A stretch of 64,000 bases of DNA from Psychroserpens sp. Hel_I_66 (GTDB lineage Bacteria > Bacteroidota > Bacteroidia > Flavobacteriales > Flavobacteriaceae): positions 1,116,001-1,180,000 of the forward strand of contig NZ_JUGU01000001.1 in the NCBI RefSeq assembly GCF_000799465.1. Reading direction: 5' to 3'. Below are positions 43,687 through 52,632 of this stretch, piece after piece. Made by a program: the position numbers and the translations under genes. The notes under the pieces were generated by a model, which was not told the origin of the DNA, did no database searches, and worked only from the letters and a program-made list of their open reading frames with translations. Within the stretch, counting starts at the first letter, position 1; every line of letters begins with the position of its first letter.

Positions 43687-44551
43687 GGAATCTGAATTAA
43701 TATTAAATCCAGACGGAAGTGTTTACCACCTCAATTTGCGTCCAGAGGATATTGCCAATACAATCATTACAGTTGGCGATCCAGACCGAGTAGATACCGT
43801 GACCAAACATTTTGATACTGTTGAGTTCTCAACCCATAAGAGAGAATTTCATACACAAACAGGGACTTATAAAGGAAAAAAAATAACAGTAATTTCTACA
43901 GGTATAGGAACAGACAATATAGATATTGTTTTTAATGAATTAGATGCTTTAGTAAATATTGACTTAGAGAAAAGAGAAATCAAGTCAGAACTCACCTCAT
44001 TAGATATCATTAGAATTGGAACTTCAGGCTCCATACAAAAGGAGATTCCTTTAAATTCTTTTGTCATAAGCGAGTATGCTGCAGGTTTTGATAGTTTGCT
44101 CCATTTTTATGATAGCGAACATGTGCAGTATTTTGAAATTTCCGAAGCATTAAAAAAACAAACCAATTGGTTTAACAAGAAATCTGATCCTTATGTTGTA
44201 AAATGCAGTGAGCGCTTATTGAAAAAATTGTCAAGTAATAAAACAATAAATGGTTTTACCGCGACTAATGTTGGATTCTATGGACCTCAAGGACGTATTT
44301 TAAGACTGGCAATACAAGACAAAAATCTAAACGATAAGCTTGCCAATTTTAATTTTAAGGACAAAAACATAACAAATCTTGAAATGGAAACTGCAGGAAT
44401 ATATGGGATTTCCAACTTGTTAGGGCATCATTCCCTATCAATGAATGCTATTATAGCAAATCGAGCAACTGGTGAATTTAGTGAAGACCCAAAAACAATT
44501 GTGGAAAATCTCATTACATACACTTTAAATAAGATTATAGATAAAGATTAA
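43676..44551 (+). CDS. uridine phosphorylase-like nucleoside phosphorylase
   Basis: A 291-residue PNP/UDP-family phosphorylase that cleaves nucleosides with phosphate. Motifs are ITVGDPDRVD near the start (phosphate loop), TGIGTDNIDIVFNELDAL, RIGTSGSIQKEIP and NLEMETAGIYGISNLLGH (base and ribose binding, with the EMETA element). The length is slightly above the usual 250 because of an insert. The start ATG lies inside the DUF1835 gene, with an 11-nt overlap. It probably acts in pyrimidine salvage; the exact base preference cannot be read. Confidence 0.85.
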   Translation: MPIKESELILNPDGSVYHLNLRPEDIANTIITVGDPDRVDTVTKHFDTVEFSTHKREFHTQTGTYKGKKITVISTGIGTDNIDIVFNELDALVNIDLEKREIKSELTSLDIIRIGTSGSIQKEIPLNSFVISEYAAGFDSLLHFYDSEHVQYFEISEALKKQTNWFNKKSDPYVVKCSERLLKKLSSNKTINGFTATNVGFYGPQGRILRLAIQDKNLNDKLANFNFKDKNITNLEMETAGIYGISNLLGHHSLSMNAIIANRATGEFSEDPKTIVENLITYTLNKIIDKD

Positions 44552-44568
44552 TTTTTAAGAAAAAAGTA

Positions 44569-45426
44569 TTGAAAAAAGTAAAAATAGGAGGTGTTCCAGA
44601 GCATTTTAATCTCGCATGGTATCTCACATTAAAAGATGGAGAATATAAAGACGAAGGAATCAATCTACGCTGGAAAGATTATTTTGGAGGAACTGGTGCA
44701 ATGAACAAAGCACTTCGTGAGGGTGAAATTGATATGGCTGTGATTTTGACCGAAGGTATTATAAAAGACATCATTGAGGGAAATCCATCTAAAATTGTTC
44801 AAACCTTTGTACAATCGCCATTAATTTGGGGAATTCATGTGGCGAATGATTCAAAATTTAAAACCGTAGAAGATTTAAAAGGCACAAAAGCTGCTATTAG
44901 TAGATTTGGTTCTGGGTCTCACCTCATGGCTTATATAAATGCTGAAAATAATAACTGGGATCTGGAAAAAGATTTAGACTTTGAGGTAATTAAAAATCTA
45001 GATGGTGCTGTAGATGGATTGACAAAAGGAGATGCAGATTATTTTATGTGGGAAAAATTCACAACCAAACCTATTGTTGATGAGGGTGTGTTTAGACGAA
45101 TCAGTAACTGCCTGACACCTTGGCCATGTTTTGTTATAGCAGTAAGAGAAGATTTTTTGAAAACCAATTATCATGACGTAAAAAAAATATTGCAAATTAT
45201 TAATAATTCTACGGAAGATTTTAAGGAAATACCAAGTATAGATAAAACCATTTCAAACAGATATGACCAAAAATTAGAAGATGTGCAAGAATGGTTATCC
45301 TTAACAGAATGGTCTCAAGACGTTATGGATGAGAAAACTGTAAATACAGTCCAGGACAAATTATTTAAGCTTGAGATCATTGACAAAAAAGTTTCTTATG
45401 ATCAATTAGTAATGAAGATCGAGTGA
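44569..45426 (+). CDS. SsuA/THI5-like substrate-binding protein without signal peptide
   Basis: A 285-residue protein with the fold of periplasmic SsuA/ThiY-type binding proteins: VKIGGVPEHFNLAWYLTLKDGEY, GTGAMNKALREGEIDMAVIL and VEDLKGTKAAISRFGSGSHLMAY. It begins directly with the first strand and has no signal peptide or lipobox, so it looks cytosolic. The start is TTG at 44569: the frame has a TAA at 44542 and no ATG in between. It follows the nucleoside phosphorylase by 17 nt. No ABC permease or ATPase is near. It could be a soluble sensor or an enzyme in the THI5 style rather than a transporter subunit. Confidence 0.7.
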   Translation: MKKVKIGGVPEHFNLAWYLTLKDGEYKDEGINLRWKDYFGGTGAMNKALREGEIDMAVILTEGIIKDIIEGNPSKIVQTFVQSPLIWGIHVANDSKFKTVEDLKGTKAAISRFGSGSHLMAYINAENNNWDLEKDLDFEVIKNLDGAVDGLTKGDADYFMWEKFTTKPIVDEGVFRRISNCLTPWPCFVIAVREDFLKTNYHDVKKILQIINNSTEDFKEIPSIDKTISNRYDQKLEDVQEWLSLTEWSQDVMDEKTVNTVQDKLFKLEIIDKKVSYDQLVMKIE

Positions 45427-45471
45427 TTTTCATTCCTTTAAAAAGAAAGTTATTCTGATGGTTTTCTAATC

Positions 45472-45520
45472 AAAAACAGGTTTATTTACCACGTAAAAAC
45501 ACCTGTTTTTTATTTTTAAC
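45472..45520 (+). terminator. Rho-independent terminator
   Basis: AAAAACAGGT at 45472-45481 pairs with ACCTGTTTTT at 45501-45510 across a 19-nt loop, followed by more T's. It ends the oxygenase/SUI1/phosphorylase operon. Confidence 0.75.
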
Positions 45521-45593
45521 TTTCTATTTATCAAAATTTTAATTACTTTAGCTAAACCAAATCCGTGAACTACTTTGATAAAAAACTATTTTT

Positions 45594-45779
45594 ATGATAA
45601 TAACAATTACTCTAACGCTTTCTACTTTAGTCGCTTTAAACTTCTTGTTATTGATTTTTAGCTGTAATAAACCAACAAGAAGAGTTTCACAAGAAAAGCC
45701 AAAATTAATCAAATCACCAAAACCAATCGCTGAGACAAAACAACTTTCTACAAATGTATTAGCTCCAACAGGAAGTTAA
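45594..45779 (+). CDS. small single-pass membrane protein, hypothetical
   Basis: A 61-residue ORF from an ATG, with a strongly hydrophobic first 24 residues (LTLSTLVALNFLLLIFS) followed by a Cys and a Lys/Pro-rich tail. It could be a small membrane protein or a lipoprotein with a weak lipobox. It lies between a terminator and the convergent uracil-DNA glycosylase gene, with 3 bp between stops. Partial promoter matches (TACTTTAG at 45544-45551 with TTTC 19 nt upstream) support transcription. The function is unknown. Confidence 0.5.
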   Translation: MIITITLTLSTLVALNFLLLIFSCNKPTRRVSQEKPKLIKSPKPIAETKQLSTNVLAPTGS

Positions 45780-45782
45780 AAA

Positions 45783-46448
45783 TCACCAAACTATTTCCTT
45801 TTTATTTTTTGATTTTAATAGTTCATTCGTTTTACTAAAATGCTTATTACCAAACCAATAACCTCTATTTGCACTTAAAGGTGATGGATGTCCTGAGGTA
45901 AGAATGACATGTTTTTTGCTGTCTATTAATTTTGCTTTATTCTTCGCAAAACCACCCCAAAGTAAAAACACAATATCTTTTTTTTCGTTGCTAATTACTT
46001 CAATCACTTTATCTGTAAATTGTTCCCAACCTTTTTTTTGATGGCTTCCAGCTTGATGCGCTCTTACTGTTAATGTTGCATTTAAAAGCAAAATGCCTTG
46101 TTTGGCCAAATATTCTAGATTACCAGATTTAGGGTATGGCCGACTAATATCATTTTCGATTTCTTTAAAAATATTTATTAATGATGGTGGATGTGGGATA
46201 CCATCTGCAACAGAAAAACACAAACCATTGGCCTGCCCTAAACCATGATAGGGATCTTGTCCAATAATAACAACTTTAAGATCCTCAAAAGAGCATAAAT
46301 CAAATGCAGAAAAGATCTGTGATCCTGGCGGGAAACATTGAGTAGTCTCATATTCTTTTTTTATAAACTTCACTAAATCCTTAAAATATGGTTTTTCAAA
46401 TTCGGGTGTTAGTTTTGCTTTCCAACTATCGTGAATATTAACATTCAT
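45783..46448 (-). CDS. ung: uracil-DNA glycosylase, family 1
   Basis: A 221-residue enzyme removing uracil from DNA in base-excision repair. The water-activating motif GQDPYHG is present, followed by GLCFSV, then LLLNATLTVR and the DNA-intercalation motif GHPSPLSANRGYWFG with the catalytic His. The length is standard. It is divergent from mutS2, 170 bp apart, which groups two DNA-repair genes around a shared intergenic region. Confidence 0.96.
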   Translation of the reverse strand: MNVNIHDSWKAKLTPEFEKPYFKDLVKFIKKEYETTQCFPPGSQIFSAFDLCSFEDLKVVIIGQDPYHGLGQANGLCFSVADGIPHPPSLINIFKEIENDISRPYPKSGNLEYLAKQGILLLNATLTVRAHQAGSHQKKGWEQFTDKVIEVISNEKKDIVFLLWGGFAKNKAKLIDSKKHVILTSGHPSPLSANRGYWFGNKHFSKTNELLKSKNKKEIVW

Positions 46449-46618
46449 AACTATTATTCTTTGTGTCTAAAATATAAAATAACTCTTTCACTATAAAATC
46501 ATGAGCGGTTTAAAAACATAAAAAGGACTTATTGGCACCACTTAAAAGGTTAAACATTTTATTACTAAACCCATTATAAGTAAATTTGTAATCCTTAAAG
46601 CTATGAGGGAGACTACAA

Positions 46619-48787
46619 ATGATTAACATTCACGAAAAGACGCTTAAAGATATTGAGTTCAATGCTGTTTTAGAACAAGTAGCAAATAGCTGTATAACAG
46701 ATTTGGGCCGACTTGAAGCCCTAAAAATAAAACCATTATCTACCAGAGAGCATGTTCTACAGTCACTTGATTTTACTAATGAATATGTCTCTTCATTTTA
46801 TAATGACAATCGTATTCCCAATCATGGTTTTGAGCCTATCACAAAGGAGATCCAGCTTTTAAAAATTGAAAACTCCGTTTTAGAAACCAAAAGTTTTAAA
46901 AAAATTGCTTCCATTACATTAACTATTAGTGACATTTTAAAGTTTCTCAAAAAGTTCGAAGAGTATTATCCGTCATTATATAGTTCATCAAATAAACTTG
47001 AAGTTGTTTCTCATATTGTTTCAGAAATTGATGCCATCATAGATCGTTTTGGTGATGTAAAAGATAATGCCTCTACTACCCTTTTAGGATTACGTCAATC
47101 CATAAATTCAATTAGGGGAAAAATCAATGTGAGTTTCAATGCAGCACTCACACAATACCACAACTTAGAATATCTCGATGATATTAGAGAATCTGTAGTT
47201 GAAAATAAGCGCGTACTTGCAGTGAAGGCCATGTACAGACGCAAAGTAAAAGGTAGTATTTTAGGCGGTAGCAAAACAGGAAGTATTGTTTATATACAAC
47301 CAGAACAAACATTTCAGTATTCAAGAGAGCTCAACAATTTAGAATTTGACGAAAGCGAAGAAGTTGATAAAATCTTAAGAAATTTAACCGAATACATTAG
47401 ACCTTACACTTCATTATTACAGCGATATCAAGAATTTCTTGTAAAACTGGATGTCATTTATGCAAAGGCCAAACATGCACAATCCATTAACGGGATTCTT
47501 CCGCAGATAAATGAAGAAAAATATTATAGCGCGCAAGATGCCTATCACCCATTACTTTATTTATCCAACAAGGCAGAAGGCAAAACAACTCATCCGCAAT
47601 CTATAGTCTTACACCCAGAAAATCGAATTATTGTAATTTCTGGACCAAACGCTGGCGGAAAAAGTATCACACTCAAAACCATAGGCTTGATGCAGGTTAT
47701 GCTGCAAAGCGGTTTGTTGATTCCTGTTCATGAAAAGAGTAATATTTGTTTATTCGATCGCATCATTAGTGATATTGGCGACAACCAATCTATTGAAAAT
47801 CATTTAAGTACCTATAGCTACAGATTAAAACAAATGAACTTTTTTCTTCGGAAATGTAACAAGAACACACTTTTCTTGATCGATGAGTTTGGCACAGGAA
47901 GTGACCCAGAACTTGGAGGTGCTTTAGCAGAAACATTTTTAGAAGAATTTTACCATCGTGAAGCCTACGGAATTATAACAACCCACTACTCCAACCTTAA
48001 AGTTCTCGCAAACGAATTGCCATTTATGCAAAATGCCAATATGATGTTTGACGAAAAGAGTTTAGAACCCATGTTTAAATTAATTTTGGGTCAAGCAGGT
48101 AGTTCGTTTACATTTGAAGTCGCACAAAAAAACGGTATTCCATATAGCTTGATAAATCGTGCAAAAAAGAAAATAGAACGCGGTAAAGTACGTTTTGACG
48201 CTACGATAGCCAAACTTCAAAAGGAACGCAGTAAATTAGAAAAGACGGAACGTTCTCTCAAGGAAAATGAAAAGAAAAAGCAATCTGAGGCTGACAAACT
48301 TGAGGAAGTAAATGCAAAAGTCCAAAAAAAACTAGAGAGCTTTCAAGAATTATATGACAGTAATCAACGTCTTATTTATTTAGGGCAGAAAGTCAATGAC
48401 ATTTCAGAAAAGTATTTTGAGGACAAGAAAAAGCGAGAATTACTTGCTGAGCTATTTAAATTGGTTCAAATAGAAAACTCTAAACGCAAGAAAGTTTCCG
48501 CGAAACAAAAAAGAGCAGAAAAAACAAAAGAGCAACAAATCAAAAAAGAAGCTGAGCAAAAAGTTGCTGTCATTCGTGAAAAGAAAAAAACCGCGAAGGA
48601 AAAATCTAAACCAATAGAAAAACCAAAACCATTTCTTAAAGTTGGAGATCGCGTTAGAATGCACGATGGCAGAGCTGTTGGCAGTATTGACAAAATTGAA
48701 AAAAACAAAGCTGTTGTAAATTATGGCATGTTCACTACCAATGTTAGCATGGAACAATTGGAATTGGTAGAGGCTGCTAAAAAATGA
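46619..48787 (+). CDS. mutS2: MutS2-family ATPase without a C-terminal Smr domain
   Basis: A 722-residue MutS2 homologue. It has an N-terminal core (HEKTLKDIEFNAVLEQVANSC), an ATPase with Walker A GPNAGGKSITLKTIG and LIDEFGTGSDPELGGALAE (Walker B), and THYSNLK. A long, highly basic coiled coil follows (about 515-665), then a KOW-like module, VGDRVRMHDGRAVGSIDKI. Classical MutS2 proteins are about 780 residues and end in an Smr nuclease domain; here the chain stops after the KOW-like part. MutS2 acts in recombination control or ribosome rescue depending on the species. The missing nuclease limits functional transfer. Confidence 0.9.
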   Translation: MINIHEKTLKDIEFNAVLEQVANSCITDLGRLEALKIKPLSTREHVLQSLDFTNEYVSSFYNDNRIPNHGFEPITKEIQLLKIENSVLETKSFKKIASITLTISDILKFLKKFEEYYPSLYSSSNKLEVVSHIVSEIDAIIDRFGDVKDNASTTLLGLRQSINSIRGKINVSFNAALTQYHNLEYLDDIRESVVENKRVLAVKAMYRRKVKGSILGGSKTGSIVYIQPEQTFQYSRELNNLEFDESEEVDKILRNLTEYIRPYTSLLQRYQEFLVKLDVIYAKAKHAQSINGILPQINEEKYYSAQDAYHPLLYLSNKAEGKTTHPQSIVLHPENRIIVISGPNAGGKSITLKTIGLMQVMLQSGLLIPVHEKSNICLFDRIISDIGDNQSIENHLSTYSYRLKQMNFFLRKCNKNTLFLIDEFGTGSDPELGGALAETFLEEFYHREAYGIITTHYSNLKVLANELPFMQNANMMFDEKSLEPMFKLILGQAGSSFTFEVAQKNGIPYSLINRAKKKIERGKVRFDATIAKLQKERSKLEKTERSLKENEKKKQSEADKLEEVNAKVQKKLESFQELYDSNQRLIYLGQKVNDISEKYFEDKKKRELLAELFKLVQIENSKRKKVSAKQKRAEKTKEQQIKKEAEQKVAVIREKKKTAKEKSKPIEKPKPFLKVGDRVRMHDGRAVGSIDKIEKNKAVVNYGMFTTNVSMEQLELVEAAKK

Positions 48788-48821
48788 GTTTTGTGATTTG
48801 ATTTTTGAGTATCTTTGCAAT

Positions 48822-49241
48822 GTGATAAACGAACTTCCAAAAAATAAACAATTAATTCTTTTTGATGGTGTGTGCAATTTATGCAATAGCTCCATCCAAT
48901 ATGTTATTAATCACGATAAGAATGAACGTTTTATGTTTGCTCCTTTACAAAGTAATGTTGGTGAGCTAGTGATAAAAAAATTTAACATAGATACTAAAAA
49001 AATAGATTCTATTTTACTCTACTCCAATGAAAATGGATTATCAATTAAATCTTCGGCAGCACTAAAAGTTGCTAAGCAACTCGGTTTTCCAAGAAATTTA
49101 ATGTTTGGGTTTATTATTATACCAGCTTTTATAAGAAATTGGGTGTATGACTACATTGCAAAGAATCGTTATCGCTGGTATGGAAAAAAAGAAGAATGTA
49201 TGATCCCTACACCAGAACTTAAATCCAGATTTCTCAATTAA
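48822..49241 (+). CDS. DCC-family thiol-disulfide oxidoreductase-like protein (DUF393)
   Basis: A 139-residue protein with the DCC motif near the N-terminus, ILFDGVCNLCNSSIQYVINHDK, and the usual downstream segments FAPLQS and AALKVAKQLG, with YDYIAKNRYRWYGK at the end. Members are thioredoxin-like and mostly uncharacterised. No ATG is available; the GTG at 48822 is the best start, and TATCTTTG at 48810-48817, a perfect -7 element, lies just before it, so the message may be nearly leaderless. A TTG at 48798 is the alternative. A strong terminator follows the gene. Confidence 0.75.
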   Translation: MINELPKNKQLILFDGVCNLCNSSIQYVINHDKNERFMFAPLQSNVGELVIKKFNIDTKKIDSILLYSNENGLSIKSSAALKVAKQLGFPRNLMFGFIIIPAFIRNWVYDYIAKNRYRWYGKKEECMIPTPELKSRFLN

Positions 49242-49250
49242 TTACATACA

Positions 49251-49282
49251 AAAAAGTCCTTTCGGGAAAAAAGGACTTTTTT
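49251..49282 (+). terminator. Rho-independent terminator
   Basis: AAAAAGTCCTTT (49251-49262) pairs with AAAGGACTTTTT (49270-49281) over a short loop, followed by T's. It closes the DCC-family gene and isolates the RNA candidate downstream. Confidence 0.88.
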
Positions 49283-49550
49283 AATTAACAACTAATTAAA
49301 ACTAAATTTAACACTAAATAATTTTTAATCAAGAGGGATTATCTATTTGTAGATTATTGATTAATAGCACATTATTTATAGTGTAAATCTACATTACATT
49401 TAAAATGTTACATAAAAATATCGTTATAAACCTTAAAATATTTGTTTAAAAAAGTAAAATTGCAAAAAACATCTATGAGTGACACGTTTTAAAATCATCC
49501 AATCATAAACCAACTTAACTAATTGAAACCAGTAGTTAACTCAATGATGG
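49283..49550. other. AT-rich gap, nothing recognised
   Basis: About 270 bases between a terminator and the promoter of the structured RNA candidate. I see no ORF with coding character, no repeat and no hairpin of note. Confidence 0.4.
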
Positions 49551-49581
49551 TTTGAATCACCATTTTAGAGTTTTACATTTA
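49551..49581 (+). promoter_or_regulatory. Bacteroidota-type promoter before a non-coding region
   Basis: TTTG at 49551-49554, exactly 19 nt, then TACATTTA at 49574-49581, which matches TAnnTTTG except for the last base. The predicted start is near 49588. No protein gene follows on the + strand; the structured RNA candidate does. Confidence 0.55.
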
Positions 49582-49587
49582 TAAAAA

Positions 49588-49740
49588 ATAATCCGTAAAG
49601 CCTTAAGGCATAACGTTCAGCTTGAGCCTAACTTCTGTTAGTTGGGAAGACATCAAGCTCTTTTTCACTGCAAGTCTAACAGCGTTAAAGTTTCCGAAGA
49701 TAAAATTCTGATAGAATTGTTAAGCACTTGAGGCTTTATT
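49588..49740 (+). ncRNA. candidate structured non-coding RNA
   Basis: About 150 nt with a nested, multibranched fold visible by eye. A closing stem pairs 49596-49607 (TAAAGCCTTAAG) with 49727-49738 (CTTGAGGCTTTA, one G-U). Inside are TAACG 49611-49615 with CGTTA 49683-49687; AGCTTGA 49619-49625 with TCAAGCT 49653-49659, capped by CCTAAC/GTTGGG; and a hairpin AATTCT/AGAATT at 49704-49718. CTGTTAG at 49635-49641 can alternatively pair with CTAACAG at 49676-49682. A good promoter precedes it and a weak T-rich tract follows. It could be a Flavo-1-like or 6S-like RNA, but I cannot assign a class. A 3' UTR of the minus-strand gene is the main alternative. Confidence 0.5.
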
Positions 49741-50780
49741 TATAAGGTAGCCAACCTACTGTTAAACAGATAATCATTGTACATTTCTTTATAATGCACC
49801 TTTTTTTCTATGGCTTCAATAACAGGAACAGAAAAATCCACACCGTACATATCACCCATAACATTTAATCCACCTGGACTAAATACGTTGATTTCCATAA
49901 GTTTATCTCCAACAATATCTATTCCTACCAAAAACATTCCATCTTGTACCAGCTTTGGTCTTACAATATCTGCAAGCTCCATAATTTGGTCTGTCATTTT
50001 TGCTTTCTCTGGTCTTCCGCCAGCGTGAATGTTGCTTCTTACTTCTCCGGAAGCATTAACTCTTTGCATTACTGCATATTGCCCATCAACTTTAAGAGGT
50101 TCTCCATTCATTATAAATAATCTTGTATCTCCACCTTTTGCTGCTGGTAAATATTCTTGAGCGATAACAAAGCCATCTCTACAAATGGCATCTATGGTTT
50201 GAGAAAGATTGTGCTCATTTTTTTTATCCATCATAAAAACGTTTGTTCCTCCAGAACCTTGCAATGGTTTTAAGATCATTTTTTGTTTTTGTTCTGCGAA
50301 AAATTCTTTTATCTCACTGTGATCCCTTGATATTACCGTTTTTGGACGAAGAATTTCTGGGAAATGCTGAAAATACATTTTGTTAACCGCTCCAGCTAGA
50401 CTGTTTGGGTGGTTTAGAACAATCACTCCATTTCGCATCGCTATTTCACCAAAAATAAAGGCAGCATTTTGAGCCCAATCTCTTTCGTTAATTTCATCTG
50501 CTGGATTATTTCTCAAAAAGAGTACATCTAAATTTTCCGAAGAAACCGTAGTAAATTCCTGTTTTTGAACAGCTTTAAAATAAGTATCCTGATTTTGAAA
50601 TTTTTGGTCCTTAATTGTTTTTGCTCTAACGGATAAATGGCCTTTAGATGCATACGATAATTCTCCTACACCAATAAAATATACCTCATGACCACGTTTA
50701 TAGGCTGTAAAACCCAACAGTGGAGTTGTATAATTTGACTTTTCTGTATTGTGATCGTTTATTATAAATGCTATTTTCAT
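49740..50780 (-). CDS. GshB-like ATP-grasp ligase (distal gene of the operon)
   Basis: A 346-residue protein of the prokaryotic glutathione synthetase type. Evidence: FLRNNPADEINERDW, the ATP-grasp lysine segment MILKPLQGSGGTNVFMM, the glycine-rich loop and GDTRLFIMNGEP, then LVGIDIVGDKLMEINVFSPGGL, carrying the Mg-binding Glu and Asn. It is the last gene of a six-gene minus-strand operon that contains a second, divergent ATP-grasp of the same family, 8 bp downstream of the QEGLA gene. No gamma-glutamylcysteine ligase is in the window, so true glutathione synthesis is not established. The substrate may be another carboxylate and amine pair. Confidence 0.8.
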   Translation of the reverse strand: MKIAFIINDHNTEKSNYTTPLLGFTAYKRGHEVYFIGVGELSYASKGHLSVRAKTIKDQKFQNQDTYFKAVQKQEFTTVSSENLDVLFLRNNPADEINERDWAQNAAFIFGEIAMRNGVIVLNHPNSLAGAVNKMYFQHFPEILRPKTVISRDHSEIKEFFAEQKQKMILKPLQGSGGTNVFMMDKKNEHNLSQTIDAICRDGFVIAQEYLPAAKGGDTRLFIMNGEPLKVDGQYAVMQRVNASGEVRSNIHAGGRPEKAKMTDQIMELADIVRPKLVQDGMFLVGIDIVGDKLMEINVFSPGGLNVMGDMYGVDFSVPVIEAIEKKVHYKEMYNDYLFNSRLATL

Positions 50781-50788
50781 TGATGAGT

Positions 50789-52630
50789 TTAATTTACTAG
50801 TTCTGTTATATCAATACCTTTTCTAAGTTTCTTTAATCTTTTTTTCACGCTCTCACGTTCTAAAAAACGAGGTAATTCTGGCTTTTTCAATACGTTTCTA
50901 TAAACAAGTTCATTAATTAATTCTATGTGAGTGATATTAAATTTACCGGTGTATAAATTTTCTAGATTACCACCGTTTTTCAAATACTCCATTAAATCGA
51001 TCAAGCCTGCCAGATAAACAGCATCTTTAGTAAGACCTCCACCTCTGTAGACTCGCATTGATATATAATAAGCAATGCGGTTACTAAAACTGTACTTGTC
51101 ACAAAGTAAATTAAATGTTTCTATAAAATTTGACCCATTCACCATAGATTCTACCGCAATAACTCTTCCTGCCAATAATCTCAATCTGTTAATTGTTAAT
51201 CCACCAACTAAATATTCTGCAATAACCGCAAGACCTTCCTGTAATTGGTCATAGCCCTCAAAACCTTCATACATTTGCTTTAAAGGTTGTCTTTTACCAT
51301 TACAGTACGTTAAAATATGTGTACCAACCTCATGTTGTATCAAAGCATCACAGCGGTCTTTATCTAAATCAACTTCCTTATTGATCAATAATTTTGATTT
51401 TGACACCATGATTCCTGCCACGTCATCCCTAATTTCTAAAGATAAGTTCATATCGGGAAATCGAGTGTTGTAGTAATCCAACTCTATTTGGGCATGTGCT
51501 GCAAATTGCTTACAATTAAAACGCTCGAGACTTTTTTTATTTTCTCTCTTCGGAAATGTCTTCAATATATGCTTCGCTTGGGCCAAAACTTTCTTTTTGA
51601 TTACTCCGTATAAACTCTCTCCAACAAAACGGAAGTTCTTCGTCCCACGCTCTTCTAACATGGTCAACTGTTTTTCTATTTCCAGACGTTTTCCGCGGAG
51701 AATAAAAGCAATCGTTGGATCATCCACTTCGTCTATAGGAATATTATAGAGCTTTCGTTTTTCTTGCTCGGGATCTAGAGCGATGAGCCTGTATTTGAAA
51801 TTAGGCATCTTTTTAAATTCGTTCTTCTTAAAATTGATCCATTCTTCGTTACTGTTAACAGGTGTGGTTCTTAGCAAAAATGACATACCTTCACTAATTT
51901 GAGCTAGTTGCGTATCTGCCTCCATAGTTATGGCATCGATATTGGTTTTACCGAGCATTAAAAAGTTTTCAAAACTATCGGTCGTTTGTACTCTAATAAA
52001 CTCAAAGACCGCACGTTTTATAGTTTCAGAAAAAACCGAATAAAACTCCCGGAAAAACAACGAGAACAATTCATTGGTCTCTCTGTTTCTATATAAAACA
52101 GGAATTTTCAAACCTATGACCAACGTCCCCTTCTTTTTAGATTCGTCCACATTTAATAAAGGTTTTAAATGTTCGGGATGTCTTGCAACCGTATCTTTTA
52201 CCTTCACTGTAATGCTTGGGTAAAAATCCTTTAATTCTGCAAATCCTTGTTTTAAAGCCTTGATTGTGCCTGGTGCTTTACCTTTAGGACATGAGATTTG
52301 GAATTTTTTATTGTTTGTGGCAGTTTTGGGAATACACTCCAAAATTAAAAAGGTATCAAATTCTTTAGACATGATTAACCTAATAGCCTCCAATAAATGA
52401 GAAATATCTACGCGCTCGTCAACAATAAGATAAGATGCTTGTGTCTTCAAAACTCTTGAGAAATAAACATCTGGCTCATTAAACCTATATACACAAATAA
52501 AGGGTAGCATTTTATCAATATGTAAAACACTATTATTTGGCAGTTCTTGATTTATAGGTTTTTTCTCTGCAAGTTGTTCGCAGATTTGGGTGATAATATC
52601 TGCTTTAATATGGTATGTTGTGTTTGTCAT
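50789..52630 (-). CDS. DUF1704 (QEGLA-motif) putative metallopeptidase
   Basis: A 613-residue protein of the 'flavohemoglobin expression-modulating QEGLA motif' family (DUF1704). The zinc-site motif IQHEVGTHIL has His433, Glu434 and His438, and the QEGLA motif places Glu465 about 30 residues later, the layout of a gluzincin-like site. Eukaryotic DUF1704 members (MATCAP) are known tyrosine carboxypeptidases, so a carboxypeptidase activity is the natural guess; the bacterial substrate is unknown. It is flanked by two ATP-grasp ligases and an amidohydrolase-family gene in one operon. The name 'flavohemoglobin modulator' comes from a single bacterial observation and should not be taken literally here. 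Confidence 0.85.
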   Translation of the reverse strand: MTNTTYHIKADIITQICEQLAEKKPINQELPNNSVLHIDKMLPFICVYRFNEPDVYFSRVLKTQASYLIVDERVDISHLLEAIRLIMSKEFDTFLILECIPKTATNNKKFQISCPKGKAPGTIKALKQGFAELKDFYPSITVKVKDTVARHPEHLKPLLNVDESKKKGTLVIGLKIPVLYRNRETNELFSLFFREFYSVFSETIKRAVFEFIRVQTTDSFENFLMLGKTNIDAITMEADTQLAQISEGMSFLLRTTPVNSNEEWINFKKNEFKKMPNFKYRLIALDPEQEKRKLYNIPIDEVDDPTIAFILRGKRLEIEKQLTMLEERGTKNFRFVGESLYGVIKKKVLAQAKHILKTFPKRENKKSLERFNCKQFAAHAQIELDYYNTRFPDMNLSLEIRDDVAGIMVSKSKLLINKEVDLDKDRCDALIQHEVGTHILTYCNGKRQPLKQMYEGFEGYDQLQEGLAVIAEYLVGGLTINRLRLLAGRVIAVESMVNGSNFIETFNLLCDKYSFSNRIAYYISMRVYRGGGLTKDAVYLAGLIDLMEYLKNGGNLENLYTGKFNITHIELINELVYRNVLKKPELPRFLERESVKKRLKKLRKGIDITELVN

Positions 52631-52632
52631 TT

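Noticed and set aside
49596..49740. Reading the folded region as a plain terminator of the DCC-family gene
   Set aside because: That gene already has a perfect terminator at 49251-49282; the fold is multibranched and has its own promoter.
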